A stretch of 43,593 bases of DNA from NCBI GenBank assembly GCA_028278025.1, contig JANQFE010000086.1, positions 1 to 43,593 on the forward strand, given 5' to 3'. Within the stretch, counting starts at the first letter, position 1. Each line of letters begins with the position of its first letter. Source of the stretch: Thermodesulfobacteriota bacterium (GTDB lineage: Bacteria > Desulfobacterota > WTBG01 > CAIYCZ01 > CAIRTM01). Shown here one piece after another: positions 16,110 to 27,384 of this stretch. Under the pieces are notes generated by a model. The model searched no databases and had not been told where the DNA came from. It was given only the letters and a program-made list of their open reading frames with translations. The position numbers and the translations under genes were made by a program.

Positions 16110-16634
16110 ATGAAAGGAGACAAGAGCTTATTATTACCAATCATGGCAGTAATACTGATGATGTGGGGTAGCAGCGTACAGGCCCGCGACTATACTGTAA
16201 ACGAGCTGATTTCACTAAGCGTGGGGGAAAGCCAGCAGAGGGAGTTTTTGGTCTACGATGTGCTGGACCCGGCTGAACGCGAGCCCGTAGAAGCTTTTAT
16301 AGCCCTGGCAATCGGCAGCGAGGAGGAACCGGCCGGGACGTTGAGCATCGGGCTGAGTGCTGATCCGGAACTGGCATTTGGGGGCTATATGGATTTCGCA
16401 CTATTGGGCTTTGGTTTCAGCCTGGATGCCGGCCAGGTGGTGATAAGTGAATCAGCCACAACGCCCTTTAGCATAGAAACCAGCTTTGATGTAGACTCCA
16501 TCTTCGGTTTTGTGTATGTGGGGGCCTATATAAGCTCTATATCCAGCTCCCGCCGCGTTGATCTGCCCGCGCCGTTTACCATAACTTTCGCACTTGCAGC
16601 TCAGGAAATTGAAGCGCCGCCGGTAGAAGAGTAA
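16110..16634 (+). CDS. Small secreted protein between the two porins, unrecognised
   Basis: This 174-residue protein has a signal peptide (about 1-25, ending VQA-R). The mature chain is acidic and rich in beta-strand-forming and small residues, with no cysteines and a Pro/Glu tail. AGAGGAG precedes the ATG. I do not recognise the family. It is the first gene downstream of eight PHO-box-like units, so phosphate starvation should induce it. The following porin starts 68 bp later and probably shares the transcript, so a periplasmic or surface role alongside that porin is plausible. Confidence 0.72.
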   Translation: MKGDKSLLLPIMAVILMMWGSSVQARDYTVNELISLSVGESQQREFLVYDVLDPAEREPVEAFIALAIGSEEEPAGTLSIGLSADPELAFGGYMDFALLGFGFSLDAGQVVISESATTPFSIETSFDVDSIFGFVYVGAYISSISSSRRVDLPAPFTITFALAAQEIEAPPVEE

Positions 16635-16702
16635 TAAGCTTTCTCAAACCAACAATGAGAGTAAGCATACATTTGCATTTATTGAAACAAGGGGGAACAG
16701 GA

Positions 16703-17974
16703 ATGTATAAAAGACTTATTTTTACAGCAGTTGCAGCAATGTTTATGCTGCTGCTGGCCCTGTCACCGGCTGCAGCAGGAGAGGTGGACATACTGGTAGA
16801 TAAACTGGTCAAGAAGGGGGTACTATCCGAAGAGGATGCCCGCGAGATTCTACAAGAGGTCAAACAGGCAGCCCAGCAGGAGCGTGAACAGGTGGTGCAG
16901 GAGACCAAACAGGCCCTGCAAAAAGACGGCAGTATAATACTTGCAGATATCCCCGAGTGGATCCGCAATACAAAGTTTAAAGGTGATTTAAGGCTGCGGT
17001 ATGAGTTTAAAAACCGGCATTCAAGACCCGACAGGCACCGGGGCCGTTACCGTTTGCGGCTGGGGTTTGTAACAGAGATAACAGATAAGGTGCACGTGGG
17101 ATTTGGCCTGGCAACCGGGAAGGATGATCCGCGTTCCACCAATCAAACCTTAACAGATTCGTTTGATACCCCCGATATCAGGCTTGACTATGCCTATGCA
17201 TCATATACACCCTGGTCATGGCTGACGCTGATCGGCGGTAAATTTAAAAACCCTTTGTGGCGCCCCTCGGACCTTTTGTGGGACAGCGATATAAATCCCG
17301 AGGGTGCCTCAGCCCTGTTCAGCTATACGCCTGGAAACTCTATAGAGCTGTTTATGAACACGGGGGCCTGGGTACTGGATGAACGCAGCGGAGATGAGAA
17401 CGATCCATTTATGTTTGTAGTGCAGCCGGGATACAAGATAAAGCTTGGCAAACGGGTCTACTTTAAAAATGCCGTGACCTGGTACTCTTTTGACAATGTC
17501 AAAAACACCACGCTTGACCACTCGAGCGGTACCAACACCATAAAGAGATTCAGAGGCGTTCTGCACCATGATTATGATGCCTATGCAATCAGTGGTGAGC
17601 TGGGAGTAAAGGAGCCTTTGGGGATGGTGCCTTTTGCAGCGCTGTTTGGGGAGTATGTCAATAACAGGACTATCAGCTCTAAGGATGATGGACACCTGAT
17701 AGGCTTTAAGTTCGGCAACAAAAAGGTGAAGGAGAAAAACCAGTGGCAGGTCCAGGCCATGTACCGGCGACTGGAACGGGATGCATGGCTTGATATCTTC
17801 CCTGATTCAGACGCCTATGGTGGTGAGACCAATGCTAAAGGCTATGAAATGGTTTTTCAGTATGGACTGCTGGATAATGTCATTTTGGCACTTGACTACT
17901 ATTATATGCGGCGCATCAGGGGCAGGAGCCAATCAGAAGATGTGTTACAGGTTGACTTGAATTTTAAGTTTTAA
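16703..17974 (+). CDS. Phosphate-regulon porin, second copy
   Basis: This reads as 423 residues from ATG 16703, which has AAGGGGG 7 nt upstream; the longer frame from 16655 adds 16 residues without a ribosome site. A signal peptide (about 1-25) precedes the coiled-coil motif LVKKGVLSEEDAREIL and a beta-barrel ending VDLNFKF. Long identical stretches shared with the porin at 14335 mark a duplicated pair. Differences concentrate in some loops, so the copies may differ in selectivity or expression. It lies downstream of the TTAAC arrays and upstream of pstS. Confidence 0.86.
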   Translation: MYKRLIFTAVAAMFMLLLALSPAAAGEVDILVDKLVKKGVLSEEDAREILQEVKQAAQQEREQVVQETKQALQKDGSIILADIPEWIRNTKFKGDLRLRYEFKNRHSRPDRHRGRYRLRLGFVTEITDKVHVGFGLATGKDDPRSTNQTLTDSFDTPDIRLDYAYASYTPWSWLTLIGGKFKNPLWRPSDLLWDSDINPEGASALFSYTPGNSIELFMNTGAWVLDERSGDENDPFMFVVQPGYKIKLGKRVYFKNAVTWYSFDNVKNTTLDHSSGTNTIKRFRGVLHHDYDAYAISGELGVKEPLGMVPFAALFGEYVNNRTISSKDDGHLIGFKFGNKKVKEKNQWQVQAMYRRLERDAWLDIFPDSDAYGGETNAKGYEMVFQYGLLDNVILALDYYYMRRIRGRSQSEDVLQVDLNFKF

Positions 17975-18173
17975 TGCCTGACAAAATAAATTTTTATAAG
18001 ATAATTGTTGAAAAGATGTACTAATAGGAGGGGTAAAAAAACAGCGGAAGGCGGTGGGTAAACGAAAAACTTTATTAAAACATTTTTGCAGAAAATTAAC
18101 AAAAGCGGTTGTGTTTTTTGTATACCAAGAATGTAACGCTGCATTAATATTTAAAGAGTATTGCTGACTACTG

Positions 18174-18254
18174 TTAAAAATTTAACCAAAACTTAACATA
18201 TATTTTTTTTTAAATTAACAAAAATTCTTTAAAAATTTTTAAAACATTCTTTAA
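18174..18254 (+). promoter_or_regulatory. PHO-box-like region before pstS
   Basis: TTAAC occurs at 18182, 18193 and 18215 (spacing 11 and 22), flanked by TTAAA at 18174 and 18239 and TTTAA at 18250 in looser register; a separate TTAAC lies at 18096. TATTAT (18257-18262), inside the 12-mer shared with the phoB promoter, is the probable -10. The rest of the 17975-18362 gap is AT-rich and shows no gene. Confidence 0.62.
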
Positions 18255-18362
18255 GATATTATGCTATGCATTCATTGTGCCTGATAATACAGCAGCTGTT
18301 GCATGAATGCTCCAGATAAAAAGTTAATTAATTAGAGTTAATTGCAAACAAGGAGTAGGAAG

Positions 18363-19397
18363 ATGAAAAAAATATTAATTCTCGCTATGTGCATTATGAT
18401 AATGGGTTTTTCTTCTCAATCGCTGGCAAAAGAATTGCTGGGTGCAGGTGCTACATTTCCCTACCCGTATTATTCAAAACTGTTTGATTCATATAAGAAT
18501 AAAACCGGTGTGAAGATAAACTACCAGGCCATCGGTTCAGGCGGCGGCATACGACAGCTTTTAAAAAAGACCGTGGATTTCGGCGGAACCGATGCTTACA
18601 TGAAAGATAAAGATTTACAAAAAGCTGAAGGGCCGATCGTCCACATCCCTACCTGCCTGGGTGCCGTGGTTATGACCTATAATCTTCCGGGTAATCCGAC
18701 CCTGAAATTATCATCCGACATCATAGTAGATATTTTCTTCGGCAAAATCAACAAGTGGAATGACAAGCGTATTGCTGCCATCAATCCTAAAGCCCAGCTG
18801 CCTGATATGAATATTGTGGTTGTACACCGTTCGGACGGGAGCGGCACTACCTTTATATTTAGCGATTATCTGAGCAAGGTAAGCACACAGTGGAAGGAAA
18901 AAGTCGGGGCTGGCAAATCGCTTAACTGGCCCTGCGGACTTGGTGCAAAAGGCAACCCGGGGGTAGCCGGCCTGATAAAGCAGGTTCCCGGTTCAGTCGG
19001 ATATGTAGAGCTTATTTATGCCATGAGCAATAAAATGCCCTATGCTGATATTAATAATAGAGCAGGTGTCTTTGTAACACCTTCAATTGAATCGGTAAGC
19101 CTTGCAGCAAATATAGATCTGCCGGATGATACCAGGGTAACAATAACCGATACCGATGCAAAAGCGGGATATCCTATCAGCGGATTTACCTGGCTGATAC
19201 TATACAAGGAACAGAATTATAACGGCAGAACCAGAGCAAAAGCCGAAACCCTGCTTAATATGCTCTGGTGGGTGATTCATGAGGGCCAGGAGCTTGCGGT
19301 ACCTCTTCACTATGCACCACTTCCCAAAGAAGCTGTAGCAAAGGCTGAGATTATATTGAAATCTGTCACGTATAATGGAAAGCCGATTTTAAAATAA
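18363..19397 (+). CDS. pstS: Periplasmic phosphate-binding protein PstS
   Basis: This reads as 344 residues from ATG 18363, with AAGGAG at 18350-18355; the in-frame TTG at 18342 lacks a ribosome site. A signal peptide (about 1-22) precedes the PstS signature GAGATFPYPYYSKL, the GSGGGI phosphate loop and the SDGSGTT loop. It captures phosphate in the periplasm and delivers it to PstC-PstA. A hairpin separates it from pstC, as usual for a binding protein needed in excess. Confidence 0.95.
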   Translation: MKKILILAMCIMIMGFSSQSLAKELLGAGATFPYPYYSKLFDSYKNKTGVKINYQAIGSGGGIRQLLKKTVDFGGTDAYMKDKDLQKAEGPIVHIPTCLGAVVMTYNLPGNPTLKLSSDIIVDIFFGKINKWNDKRIAAINPKAQLPDMNIVVVHRSDGSGTTFIFSDYLSKVSTQWKEKVGAGKSLNWPCGLGAKGNPGVAGLIKQVPGSVGYVELIYAMSNKMPYADINNRAGVFVTPSIESVSLAANIDLPDDTRVTITDTDAKAGYPISGFTWLILYKEQNYNGRTRAKAETLLNMLWWVIHEGQELAVPLHYAPLPKEAVAKAEIILKSVTYNGKPILK

Positions 19398-19420
19398 CAT
19401 ATATGTAAAGAGTTAGGCTT

Positions 19421-19458
19421 AAGGGCGCCGGCGTGTCCATTCTCGCCGTGCGCCTTTA
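19421..19458 (+). terminator. Intercistronic hairpin between pstS and pstC
   Basis: AAGGGCGCCGGCG pairs, with small bulges, with CGCCGTGCGCCTT around a 10-nt loop, and TTTAAT follows. It probably acts as a partial terminator or a 3' stabiliser, giving more pstS than pstCAB mRNA. Confidence 0.55.
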
Positions 19459-19513
19459 ATAAAATTAATATACAGCTCTCATGATTCGTTAACTTGCAAA
19501 AACAGTTGGATGT

Positions 19514-20485
19514 ATGACGACCCCGTCAATGGCAGAAACAGCAGCTTCAGATAAAACGGCAGGAGCCCGTTCTGACGTTACTAAATACTTTCAGTCCAAA
19601 ACACCGAAGTCTTCCGTTGCGTCTGATTCTCTCTTTAAAGCACTTCTTTATGGTTCTGCGGTTTTGATGCTCCTGCTGCTGGGCGGTATTATTATCACCC
19701 TTCTGGTCGAGTCAATTCCGGCCATTAAGGCAACCGGCTTTTCATTTTTTACTGAAACAGTGTGGGACCCTGTTTTTCAGGAATATGGTGCCCTGGCATT
19801 TCTTGTAGGAACCCTGTTAACGTCATTTTTAGCCTTAGCTATCTCTATTCCTTTTTCGCTGGCCATAGCACTTTACCTGGGTGAGTATTTTCGCGAGGGT
19901 GCGTTTTCAGCCCTGCTGAAGAGTGCGGTTGAGCTTTTAGCCGGCATTCCATCCGTTATTTTCGGTTTCTGGGCACTGTTTGTATTGGTACCGCTGGTGA
20001 GATCTATTGAGATACAGCTGGGAGTGGTTCCGTATGGTGTTGGTATCCTCACTGCATCGCTCATACTGGCTGTAATGATCATACCCTATTCGGCATCAAT
20101 CGGCAGTGACGTTATAAGTCTCGTGCCGGCAGAGCTTAAGGAGGCAGCGCTCTCGCTTGGTGCAACCCGCTACGAGATGATAAAAAAAGTTGTGCTGCCC
20201 TATGCGCGATCAGGGCTCTGCGCCGGAACCCTTTTATCCCTGGGTAGAGCTATTGGGGAGACCATGGCCGTCACTATGGTGATCGGCAATTCAAACATGA
20301 TGCCTAAAAATATTTTCAGCCCATCCAATACCATGGCGAGTATCATTGCCAATGAGTTTGCCGAAGCAACCGACACTGTCCATGTATCAAGTCTGATTGA
20401 GGTGGGGCTGTTGCTTTTAATCGTTACCCTGATAATAAATCTTTTGGGCAGCTATATTATAAAAAAGATGACGCTGGAGCAGTAG
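19514..20485 (+). CDS. pstC: Phosphate ABC transporter permease PstC
   Basis: This 323-residue protein has a hydrophilic 50-residue N-terminus and six membrane helices. The permease coupling loop (LGATRYEMIKKVVLPYARSG) lies near 215-235, and LSLGRAIGETMAV follows. It forms the inner-membrane channel with PstA. The ribosome site is weak, so ATG 19529 is a possible alternative. pstA follows after 1 bp. Confidence 0.94.
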   Translation: MTTPSMAETAASDKTAGARSDVTKYFQSKTPKSSVASDSLFKALLYGSAVLMLLLLGGIIITLLVESIPAIKATGFSFFTETVWDPVFQEYGALAFLVGTLLTSFLALAISIPFSLAIALYLGEYFREGAFSALLKSAVELLAGIPSVIFGFWALFVLVPLVRSIEIQLGVVPYGVGILTASLILAVMIIPYSASIGSDVISLVPAELKEAALSLGATRYEMIKKVVLPYARSGLCAGTLLSLGRAIGETMAVTMVIGNSNMMPKNIFSPSNTMASIIANEFAEATDTVHVSSLIEVGLLLLIVTLIINLLGSYIIKKMTLEQ

Positions 20486-20486
20486 C

Positions 20487-21335
20487 ATGGCAGAAGGAAG
20501 GATAACATTTCGGATTATAAAAGATGTCCTGTTTAAGGCTGTGGTAATCCTCTCATCTTTTATAATGATCATACCTCTCCTGCTTATTATTTTTTATATT
20601 ATCAGAAACGGCATTGCTGTTATTAACTGGGACTTTATTACAAGCCTGCCAAAACCAATGGGAGAGCTGGGGGGCGGAATTGCAAATGCAATTGTCGGTA
20701 CTATAATGCTGATTTGCAACGCCAGTGTTTTAGCGATTCCCATAGGAATTTGTGCAGGCATTTACCTTTCCGAACATAAAAAGGGGCGTATACCTGCAGC
20801 AGTGCGTCTCTGTATGGAAATATTGCAAGGCATACCCTCAATTGTAATCGGTATTATAGCATACTCCTGGGTTGTGGTGAACATGGGTACCTTTTCAGCC
20901 CTATCCGGTGCGGCAGCATTGGCTATTATGATGTTACCGGTTATTGTGCGAGCAACCGAAGAAACCCTAAAGCTTATACCTGAAAGTCTGCGGGAGGCGT
21001 CTCTGGCACTGGGAGTGCCTTATAGTCGTACTATTATAAAGGTAATTGTTCCCGCCGGGCTTACAGGTATCCTGACGGGTGTTCTGCTTGGAGTAGCCCG
21101 TATAGCGGGTGAAACCGCACCGCTGCTGTTTACAGCGTTCGGTAGCCCTTTCATGAACATGAATATTTTTAAACCGGTAGATTCTCTGCCGCTGTTGATA
21201 TTTAATTATGCTACCAGCCCTTATCCTGAATGGCATGCAATGGCCTGGGGTGCATCCTTTGTTCTGGTAGTCTTTGTATTAGGATTAAACTTTTTTGCAA
21301 AGGTAATTTCAAAAAAATGGAAAGTCCAGTTTTAA
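20487..21335 (+). CDS. pstA: Phosphate ABC transporter permease PstA
   Basis: This 282-residue protein has six predicted membrane helices, the SEHKKGR segment and a coupling loop ([17 protein letters not shown]) near 173-190, then [18 protein letters not shown] as in PstA. It pairs with PstC. Its last 19 bases overlap the start of pstB. Confidence 0.94.
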   Translation: MAEGRITFRIIKDVLFKAVVILSSFIMIIPLLLIIFYIIRNGIAVINWDFITSLPKPMGELGGGIANAIVGTIMLICNASVLAIPIGICAGIYLSEHKKGRIPAAVRLCMEILQGIPSIVIGIIAYSWVVVNMGTFSALSGAAALAIMMLPVIVRATEETLKLIPESLREASLALGVPYSRTIIKVIVPAGLTGILTGVLLGVARIAGETAPLLFTAFGSPFMNMNIFKPVDSLPLLIFNYATSPYPEWHAMAWGASFVLVVFVLGLNFFAKVISKKWKVQF

Positions 21336-22075
21336 GGGTAGAAAATTTTTCGGCACATTTTGGTGAAATAACCGTTTTATCTGAAGTGAATCTGGCAGTT
21401 CAGCACAAGCGGGTCACAGCACTTATGGGGCCCTCAGGATGCGGTAAAACAACCCTCATCAGATGTATTAACCGAATGCATGAGCTCATTCCGGATGCCG
21501 GAGTCAACGGAAAAATACTGCTGCACGATGATGACCTGTACAAGATGAATCCTATCCTTGTACGCAAAAAGATAGGCATGGTTTTTCAGCGGCCAAATCC
21601 CTTTCCAACAATGAGCATTTATGATAACGTTATTGCCGGTTATACATTGAATGGTATCAGAATAAAGAAGAACGAAAAGGACAGGATTGTTGAGGAATCT
21701 CTTCAAAAGGCCGCCCTATGGGAGGAAGTTAAAGACAGATTACATAAAAAGGGGACATTCCTTTCAGGCGGGCAGCAGCAAAGGCTGTGTATCGCCCGGG
21801 CCCTGGCAATGAATCCTGATATACTGCTTATGGATGAGCCGACCTCTGCCCTTGACCCTAAGGCAACAACACACATCGAGCGGCTGATCACCGAGCTTAA
21901 AAAGAATGTTACCATTCTTCTGGTTACACACAATATTGCCCAGGCAGGCCGGGTGTCTGATTTCACAGCATTTTTGTATTTAGGTGAGCTGGTTGAGTTT
22001 GGGACAACCGAGAAACTGTTTACGGTCCCGGAGGACAAGCGGACCGAGGAGTACCTGTCCGGAAAGTTTGGATAA
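21317..22075 (+). CDS. pstB: Phosphate ABC transporter ATPase PstB
   Basis: This reads as 252 residues from ATG 21317, giving the usual PstB length and N-terminus; the longer frame from 21230 only adds residues overlapping pstA. Walker A (GPSGCGKTT), the Q-loop, the signature LSGGQQQR and Walker B (ILLMDEP) are all present. It hydrolyses ATP to drive phosphate import through PstCA. Confidence 0.95.
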   Translation: MESPVLRVENFSAHFGEITVLSEVNLAVQHKRVTALMGPSGCGKTTLIRCINRMHELIPDAGVNGKILLHDDDLYKMNPILVRKKIGMVFQRPNPFPTMSIYDNVIAGYTLNGIRIKKNEKDRIVEESLQKAALWEEVKDRLHKKGTFLSGGQQQRLCIARALAMNPDILLMDEPTSALDPKATTHIERLITELKKNVTILLVTHNIAQAGRVSDFTAFLYLGELVEFGTTEKLFTVPEDKRTEEYLSGKFG

Positions 22076-22204
22076 AAAGTATCAACTATAAAAAGCTATA
22101 ACTATAAGATTTATACGCTCAACAGCTTCTAATTTTAAAAAACCAGCCATTACTACATAACAACATAAAAACTATAATACATTATCATACAACAGGAAGA
22201 AGAT

Positions 22205-22879
22205 ATGTTACCAGAACGGCTGAACGAACTTAAAAGCGAGATTATCCAGTTTGCAACCCTGATTGAACAGATGAAAGATAAGAGCATTAAGGGGCTTGTG
22301 AACAGGGACGAAAAGACCCTCTTGCAGGTTATTGAGGAGGATGAGCCGCGGGCCAACAAATTTGAGCTGGACATCGATGAATTCTGCACAACCCTAATTG
22401 CGCAGTTCCAACCCATGGCCAAGGATTTACGTACCATACTTGTTATTTATAATATGAATAACGCCTTGGAGCGCATGGGTGATCATATGGTGAATATCGC
22501 AGAAAGTGCTTTAGAGCTTATTAAACATCCGCCCATCAAACCTTTTATTGATATCCCCCGGATGAATGATCTGGTAAAGCAGATGCTGGCTGACAGTATC
22601 AACTCGTTTATCAACAATGATCCGGTGCTTGCAAAGGATATCTGCGAACGGGATTCAATTATCGACGGGTTGCGGGACCAAATCATGCGGGAGCTTATCA
22701 CCTTTATGGCAGAAAATCCGGCAATTATCGGTGAGTGCATTCATATACTGCGCATTGCCGAAAACCTGGAGCGCATTGCAGACCTGACAACCAATATCTG
22801 TGAGGATGTAATTTTCATGTTGCAGGGCAGGGTGATCAAGCATCACAGCAATGACAGTGAGGATTCCCCGGTGCAGTGA
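22205..22879 (+). CDS. phoU: Phosphate signalling protein PhoU
   Basis: This 224-residue, all-helical protein has two PhoU repeats, each with an acidic metal-binding motif (ERMGDHMVNIAE and ERIADLTTNICE, near 95 and 195). PhoU links the state of the Pst transporter to PhoR and suppresses the regulon when phosphate is ample. It follows pstB after 129 bp, with AGGAAGAAG as ribosome site. Confidence 0.95.
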   Translation: MLPERLNELKSEIIQFATLIEQMKDKSIKGLVNRDEKTLLQVIEEDEPRANKFELDIDEFCTTLIAQFQPMAKDLRTILVIYNMNNALERMGDHMVNIAESALELIKHPPIKPFIDIPRMNDLVKQMLADSINSFINNDPVLAKDICERDSIIDGLRDQIMRELITFMAENPAIIGECIHILRIAENLERIADLTTNICEDVIFMLQGRVIKHHSNDSEDSPVQ

Positions 22880-22901
22880 TTTTTACTCATCACATACATT
22901 A

Positions 22902-23483
22902 CTATGTTAGGAACGTTAAGGCCCCGTGTTCATAAAGGATTTTGATCCCAATGCTGAAAAGCACAAGACCGCCTATGATTTCGGCATATCGACTTAGATG
23001 TGATGTGGTGCCCACCCTTTTGCCCAGATGCAAACCCATGCAGGTAAAAATCAGGGCAACTAATCCGATAACCAGGGCGGGTAACCAGATAGATATGTTG
23101 AGCATGGAAAGGCTGAGTCCTACAGCAAGGGCATCGATACTGGTAGCAACAGAAAGCATAACCAGAGATATTCCCTTTGTGGGATCAATTTTTTTTGTTA
23201 GTGCCTTTGTTTCATGAAAGGCTTCTTTGATCATATGCCCGCCTACTATGGCCAGCAGCCCAAATGCGACCCAATGGTCATACTCTTCAATATAAACACG
23301 CACTGTTACACCTGCACTCCAACCGATAACCGGCATCACAGCCTGGAAGAAACCAAAATGCCATGATAAACGGAAGGTTTGCCGCACATTGACTTTTTTC
23401 AAACTTATACCGCTGGCAACAGCAACTGCAAAAGCATCCATTGCCAGCGCAAAAGCCGTTCCTATTAGAGTGAGTGTGTTCAA
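22902..23483 (-). CDS. mntP: Manganese efflux pump MntP
   Basis: This 193-residue protein has six membrane helices in two homologous halves, with the family's metal-coordinating motifs ALAMDAFAVA near the N-terminus and SVATSIDALAVG near 112-123. It exports Mn2+ and protects against manganese excess. The gene converges on phoU with a 22-bp gap. I found no Mn riboswitch (yybP-ykoY) core in the upstream 250 bp. Confidence 0.92.
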   Translation of the reverse strand: MNTLTLIGTAFALAMDAFAVAVASGISLKKVNVRQTFRLSWHFGFFQAVMPVIGWSAGVTVRVYIEEYDHWVAFGLLAIVGGHMIKEAFHETKALTKKIDPTKGISLVMLSVATSIDALAVGLSLSMLNISIWLPALVIGLVALIFTCMGLHLGKRVGTTSHLSRYAEIIGGLVLFSIGIKILYEHGALTFLT

Positions 23484-23670
23484 TTCAATTGTCGGATCAG
23501 GTTATAATTTTGGGTTTTCCGGACGGTAGCCCACACTTTCAGTTCTTGCGAGTAGCGTTACTTTCATGTACCACAAAGCTATACAGTATAAAACCTTATT
23601 AACAGAGCATAACGGCTTTTTACATCAGAGCGTATAGAGCTGGTCGGGCAGGTGCATGTCTGATAGAGAT

Positions 23671-23701
23671 ACAATGCCCCGCTTTGCAAGCAGGGCATTG
23701 T
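23671..23701 (-). terminator. Hairpin downstream of groEL
   Basis: ACAATGCCC and GGGCATTGT form a 9-bp stem that continues with GCTT/AAGC after one mismatch. It lies 29 bp past the groEL stop. The T-tract on the - strand is weak, so it may act as a 3' stabiliser or an inefficient terminator. Confidence 0.5.
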
Positions 23702-23729
23702 GTATATATGGTACCTAATTGACACAGTA

Positions 23730-25370
<1,641 letters not shown>

Positions 25371-25381
25371 TTAATAATTTT

Positions 25382-25672
25382 TTACTTTTCAATGATTCCC
25401 AGGATATCATCTTCCCGCATGATAAGATGCTCTTCACCATCAATTTTTATCTCGGTTCCGGCATATTTGCTGAAGAGAACCCGGTCGCCTTTTTTTACAT
25501 CCGGTTTCGACAGTTCCCCGTTGTCGAGCACTTTACCTTTGCCCACCGCTATAACTTCACCCTCCATGGGTTTTTCTTTTGCGGAATCAGGAATGATAAT
25601 ACCACCTTTTGTTTTTTCTTCTTCTTCCACGCGTTTGATAATGATCCGGTCTTGTAAAGGTCTAATGTTCAT
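25382..25672 (-). CDS. groES: Co-chaperonin GroES
   Basis: This 96-residue, full-length GroES begins with [13 protein letters not shown] and has the mobile loop ([19 protein letters not shown]) and the [13 protein letters not shown] tail region. AAGGAGGC precedes the ATG. It is the first gene of the groESL operon. Confidence 0.98.
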   Translation of the reverse strand: MNIRPLQDRIIIKRVEEEEKTKGGIIIPDSAKEKPMEGEVIAVGKGKVLDNGELSKPDVKKGDRVLFSKYAGTEIKIDGEEHLIMREDDILGIIEK

Positions 25673-25816
25673 TTACAAAGCCTCCTTCTAAAAAAGTTTA
25701 CTCATATATTTCTGTTTTAAACAACTGCCTATGCATACAGGTTTTGTATTTAAATCACTACTTTGATACATATTAAAATATCAATAATTTTATAAAATAT
25801 TTAGGTAAATATCTAA

Positions 25817-25841
25817 GGGGGGTATATATATTTATTTCATC
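25817..25841 (-). promoter_or_regulatory. groESp: Sigma32-like heat-shock promoter for groESL
   Basis: On the - strand GATGAAA (25841-25835) is followed by a 12-13 bp spacer and CCCCCCTTA (25822-25814), close to the sigma32 consensus CTTGAAA-N13-CCCCATNT. It lies about 145 nt before groES. No CIRCE element (TTAGCACTC-N9-GAGTGCTAA) is seen anywhere in 25673-26169, so HrcA control is unlikely. The rest of that 497-bp AT-rich gap shows no gene. Confidence 0.5.
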
Positions 25842-26169
25842 TGATTATGTCCTACTATCCGGTATGTGTTGCTTATATTGCTCCTTTGTTTATATTCTTT
25901 TTATACTTTATTCTCTTTTGTTCTCTTGATTTTTGAAAATGTAATAACGTTTTTTCTATTGTCAAGAGGTGAATAAAAAAATGTTGAAATATTTTTTAAA
26001 AAAATTAAAGAGAAACAATGCCTGCTGGTAAATATATAGCAATATTAAATAGTTACAATTTAATGCTGAAAAAAACGCTACAGCACAAGGATATTGTTTA
26101 GTTTGGTAGTATAAGTTTAGGATAATAAAAGGAGGTAGAAAAAGCCGTTTTTAAAAGGACACCATTTTT

Positions 26170-26679
26170 TTACAGCCAACCGCACAGGGCCAGAGCACAA
26201 ATCGTCTTGGCATCAACTATCTTGCCTGTTCTAAACAGCTTGCTCATTCCGGCTTTAGTGATTATAGAGGTTGTAATAACTTCGTCAGCTTCGCAGGTAC
26301 CGCTGTGCTCAAAGAGCTGCTCAGCCTTATACATTGTAATTTTTTCAGTTGAATATCCCGGAACCGGGAAAATATGTCCAAGGTTTATGAATTTTTTTGC
26401 AGCATAGCCCGTCTCTTCAATAATTTCCCGGCGGGCACAGGTCAAAGGTCGTTCCCCTTTTTCAAGGGTCCCGGCAGGCAACTCGTAGATATAAGTGTTA
26501 ATTACCGGTCGGAATTGTCTTAACAGGATTATGGATTTTTTTGTTAAAAATGGAATGATGAGCACTGCTCCCGGATGTTCAACCAGTTCCAGGTTTGCAC
26601 TATGTCCATTGGGAAGACGCTTTTTTTTGGTAACAACCCTGAGAAGCCGGCCTTTAAATACGGTTTTTGGTGTTGACAT
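26170..26679 (-). CDS. Nudix hydrolase, probable ADP-ribose pyrophosphatase
   Basis: This 169-residue protein has a perfect Nudix box at 70-92 (G-X5-E, then REIIEETGY). The segment before it (QFRPVINTYIYELPAG) and the proline after it (FPVPGYSTEKI) match the ADP-ribose pyrophosphatase subfamily, which splits ADP-ribose into AMP and ribose 5-phosphate. The substrate is inferred from the family. It is the last gene of a - strand pair with the exported protein at 26721. Confidence 0.9.
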   Translation of the reverse strand: MSTPKTVFKGRLLRVVTKKKRLPNGHSANLELVEHPGAVLIIPFLTKKSIILLRQFRPVINTYIYELPAGTLEKGERPLTCARREIIEETGYAAKKFINLGHIFPVPGYSTEKITMYKAEQLFEHSGTCEADEVITTSIITKAGMSKLFRTGKIVDAKTICALALCGWL

Positions 26680-26720
26680 AACTTGCGTTCCTTTTACATT
26701 GCAAACAAATAACGGTGAAG

Positions 26721-27338
26721 TTACCTTGTTAGATAATTTGCAAGGGTTGCAATAATATGTTCAGTCGAATCCGGGCCGGTTACACTGTAATCGGCTTCTT
26801 TTTTAGAAGGTTCAACAAATGTTCGTAAGAGACGAATGTCGGCAGATTCAGCACTGTTTAAAAAAAACGGGGTTCTTATAGGCGAACGCTCGCCAGAGTT
26901 CTTGGATGCAAAAAAGAGAAAAGGAATTTCCTGTGATAACCTGTTTTCCTCAATGTATTCCTTGAGTCTGGCGATGCCTGCTATATAGGCGTCAAAAACG
27001 GCTATACCCTTAAAATGTATTACATAGTGATACGACTTTCTTTTTTGTAGAGTAAATTCTGTAGTAGCCTCAAATGATACCCCTTTTATGGTATAGATCC
27101 CTGTCTGTGCTTGTAACGCTTCCCCCTCAATGATAAACACAAACATACCTTCAGGATTAAGTGAAATCTTTGAGGGGCCTATGGTGTGCCGCTGCTGAAG
27201 ACTGAAGAAAGTTGCATAGTAATAATTTTCTACGGTAGCATTATCGGTAGAGCAATGAGTTGAAGCAGCAGGTATAAAAAAAACCCCACAAGCAGTAATA
27301 ATCGATACACATACTAAAAGTATTTTTTTTTTGATCAT
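26721..27338 (-). CDS. Exported protein, unrecognised
   Basis: This 205-residue protein has a signal peptide or membrane anchor (about 1-25) and a mature part alternating beta-strands with a helical tail. A Cys at 29 lacks a lipobox context. Its middle has the look of outer-membrane-associated DUF3108-type proteins, but I cannot confirm a family. The Nudix gene starts 41 bp downstream and probably shares the transcript. Confidence 0.65.
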   Translation of the reverse strand: MIKKKILLVCVSIITACGVFFIPAASTHCSTDNATVENYYYATFFSLQQRHTIGPSKISLNPEGMFVFIIEGEALQAQTGIYTIKGVSFEATTEFTLQKRKSYHYVIHFKGIAVFDAYIAGIARLKEYIEENRLSQEIPFLFFASKNSGERSPIRTPFFLNSAESADIRLLRTFVEPSKKEADYSVTGPDSTEHIIATLANYLTR

Positions 27339-27384
27339 GTTTTGTGATAGGAGTTGTATAACTATTCAGGTTAACGTGTAGCAA

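Noticed and set aside
21230..21316. 29-residue N-terminal extension of PstB
   Set aside because: It overlaps pstA by over 100 bp in another frame and has no ribosome site; PstB proteins begin close to residue M of ATG 21317.
25673..26169. CIRCE operator for groESL
   Set aside because: No TTAGCACTC-N9-GAGTGCTAA element or close variant is present.
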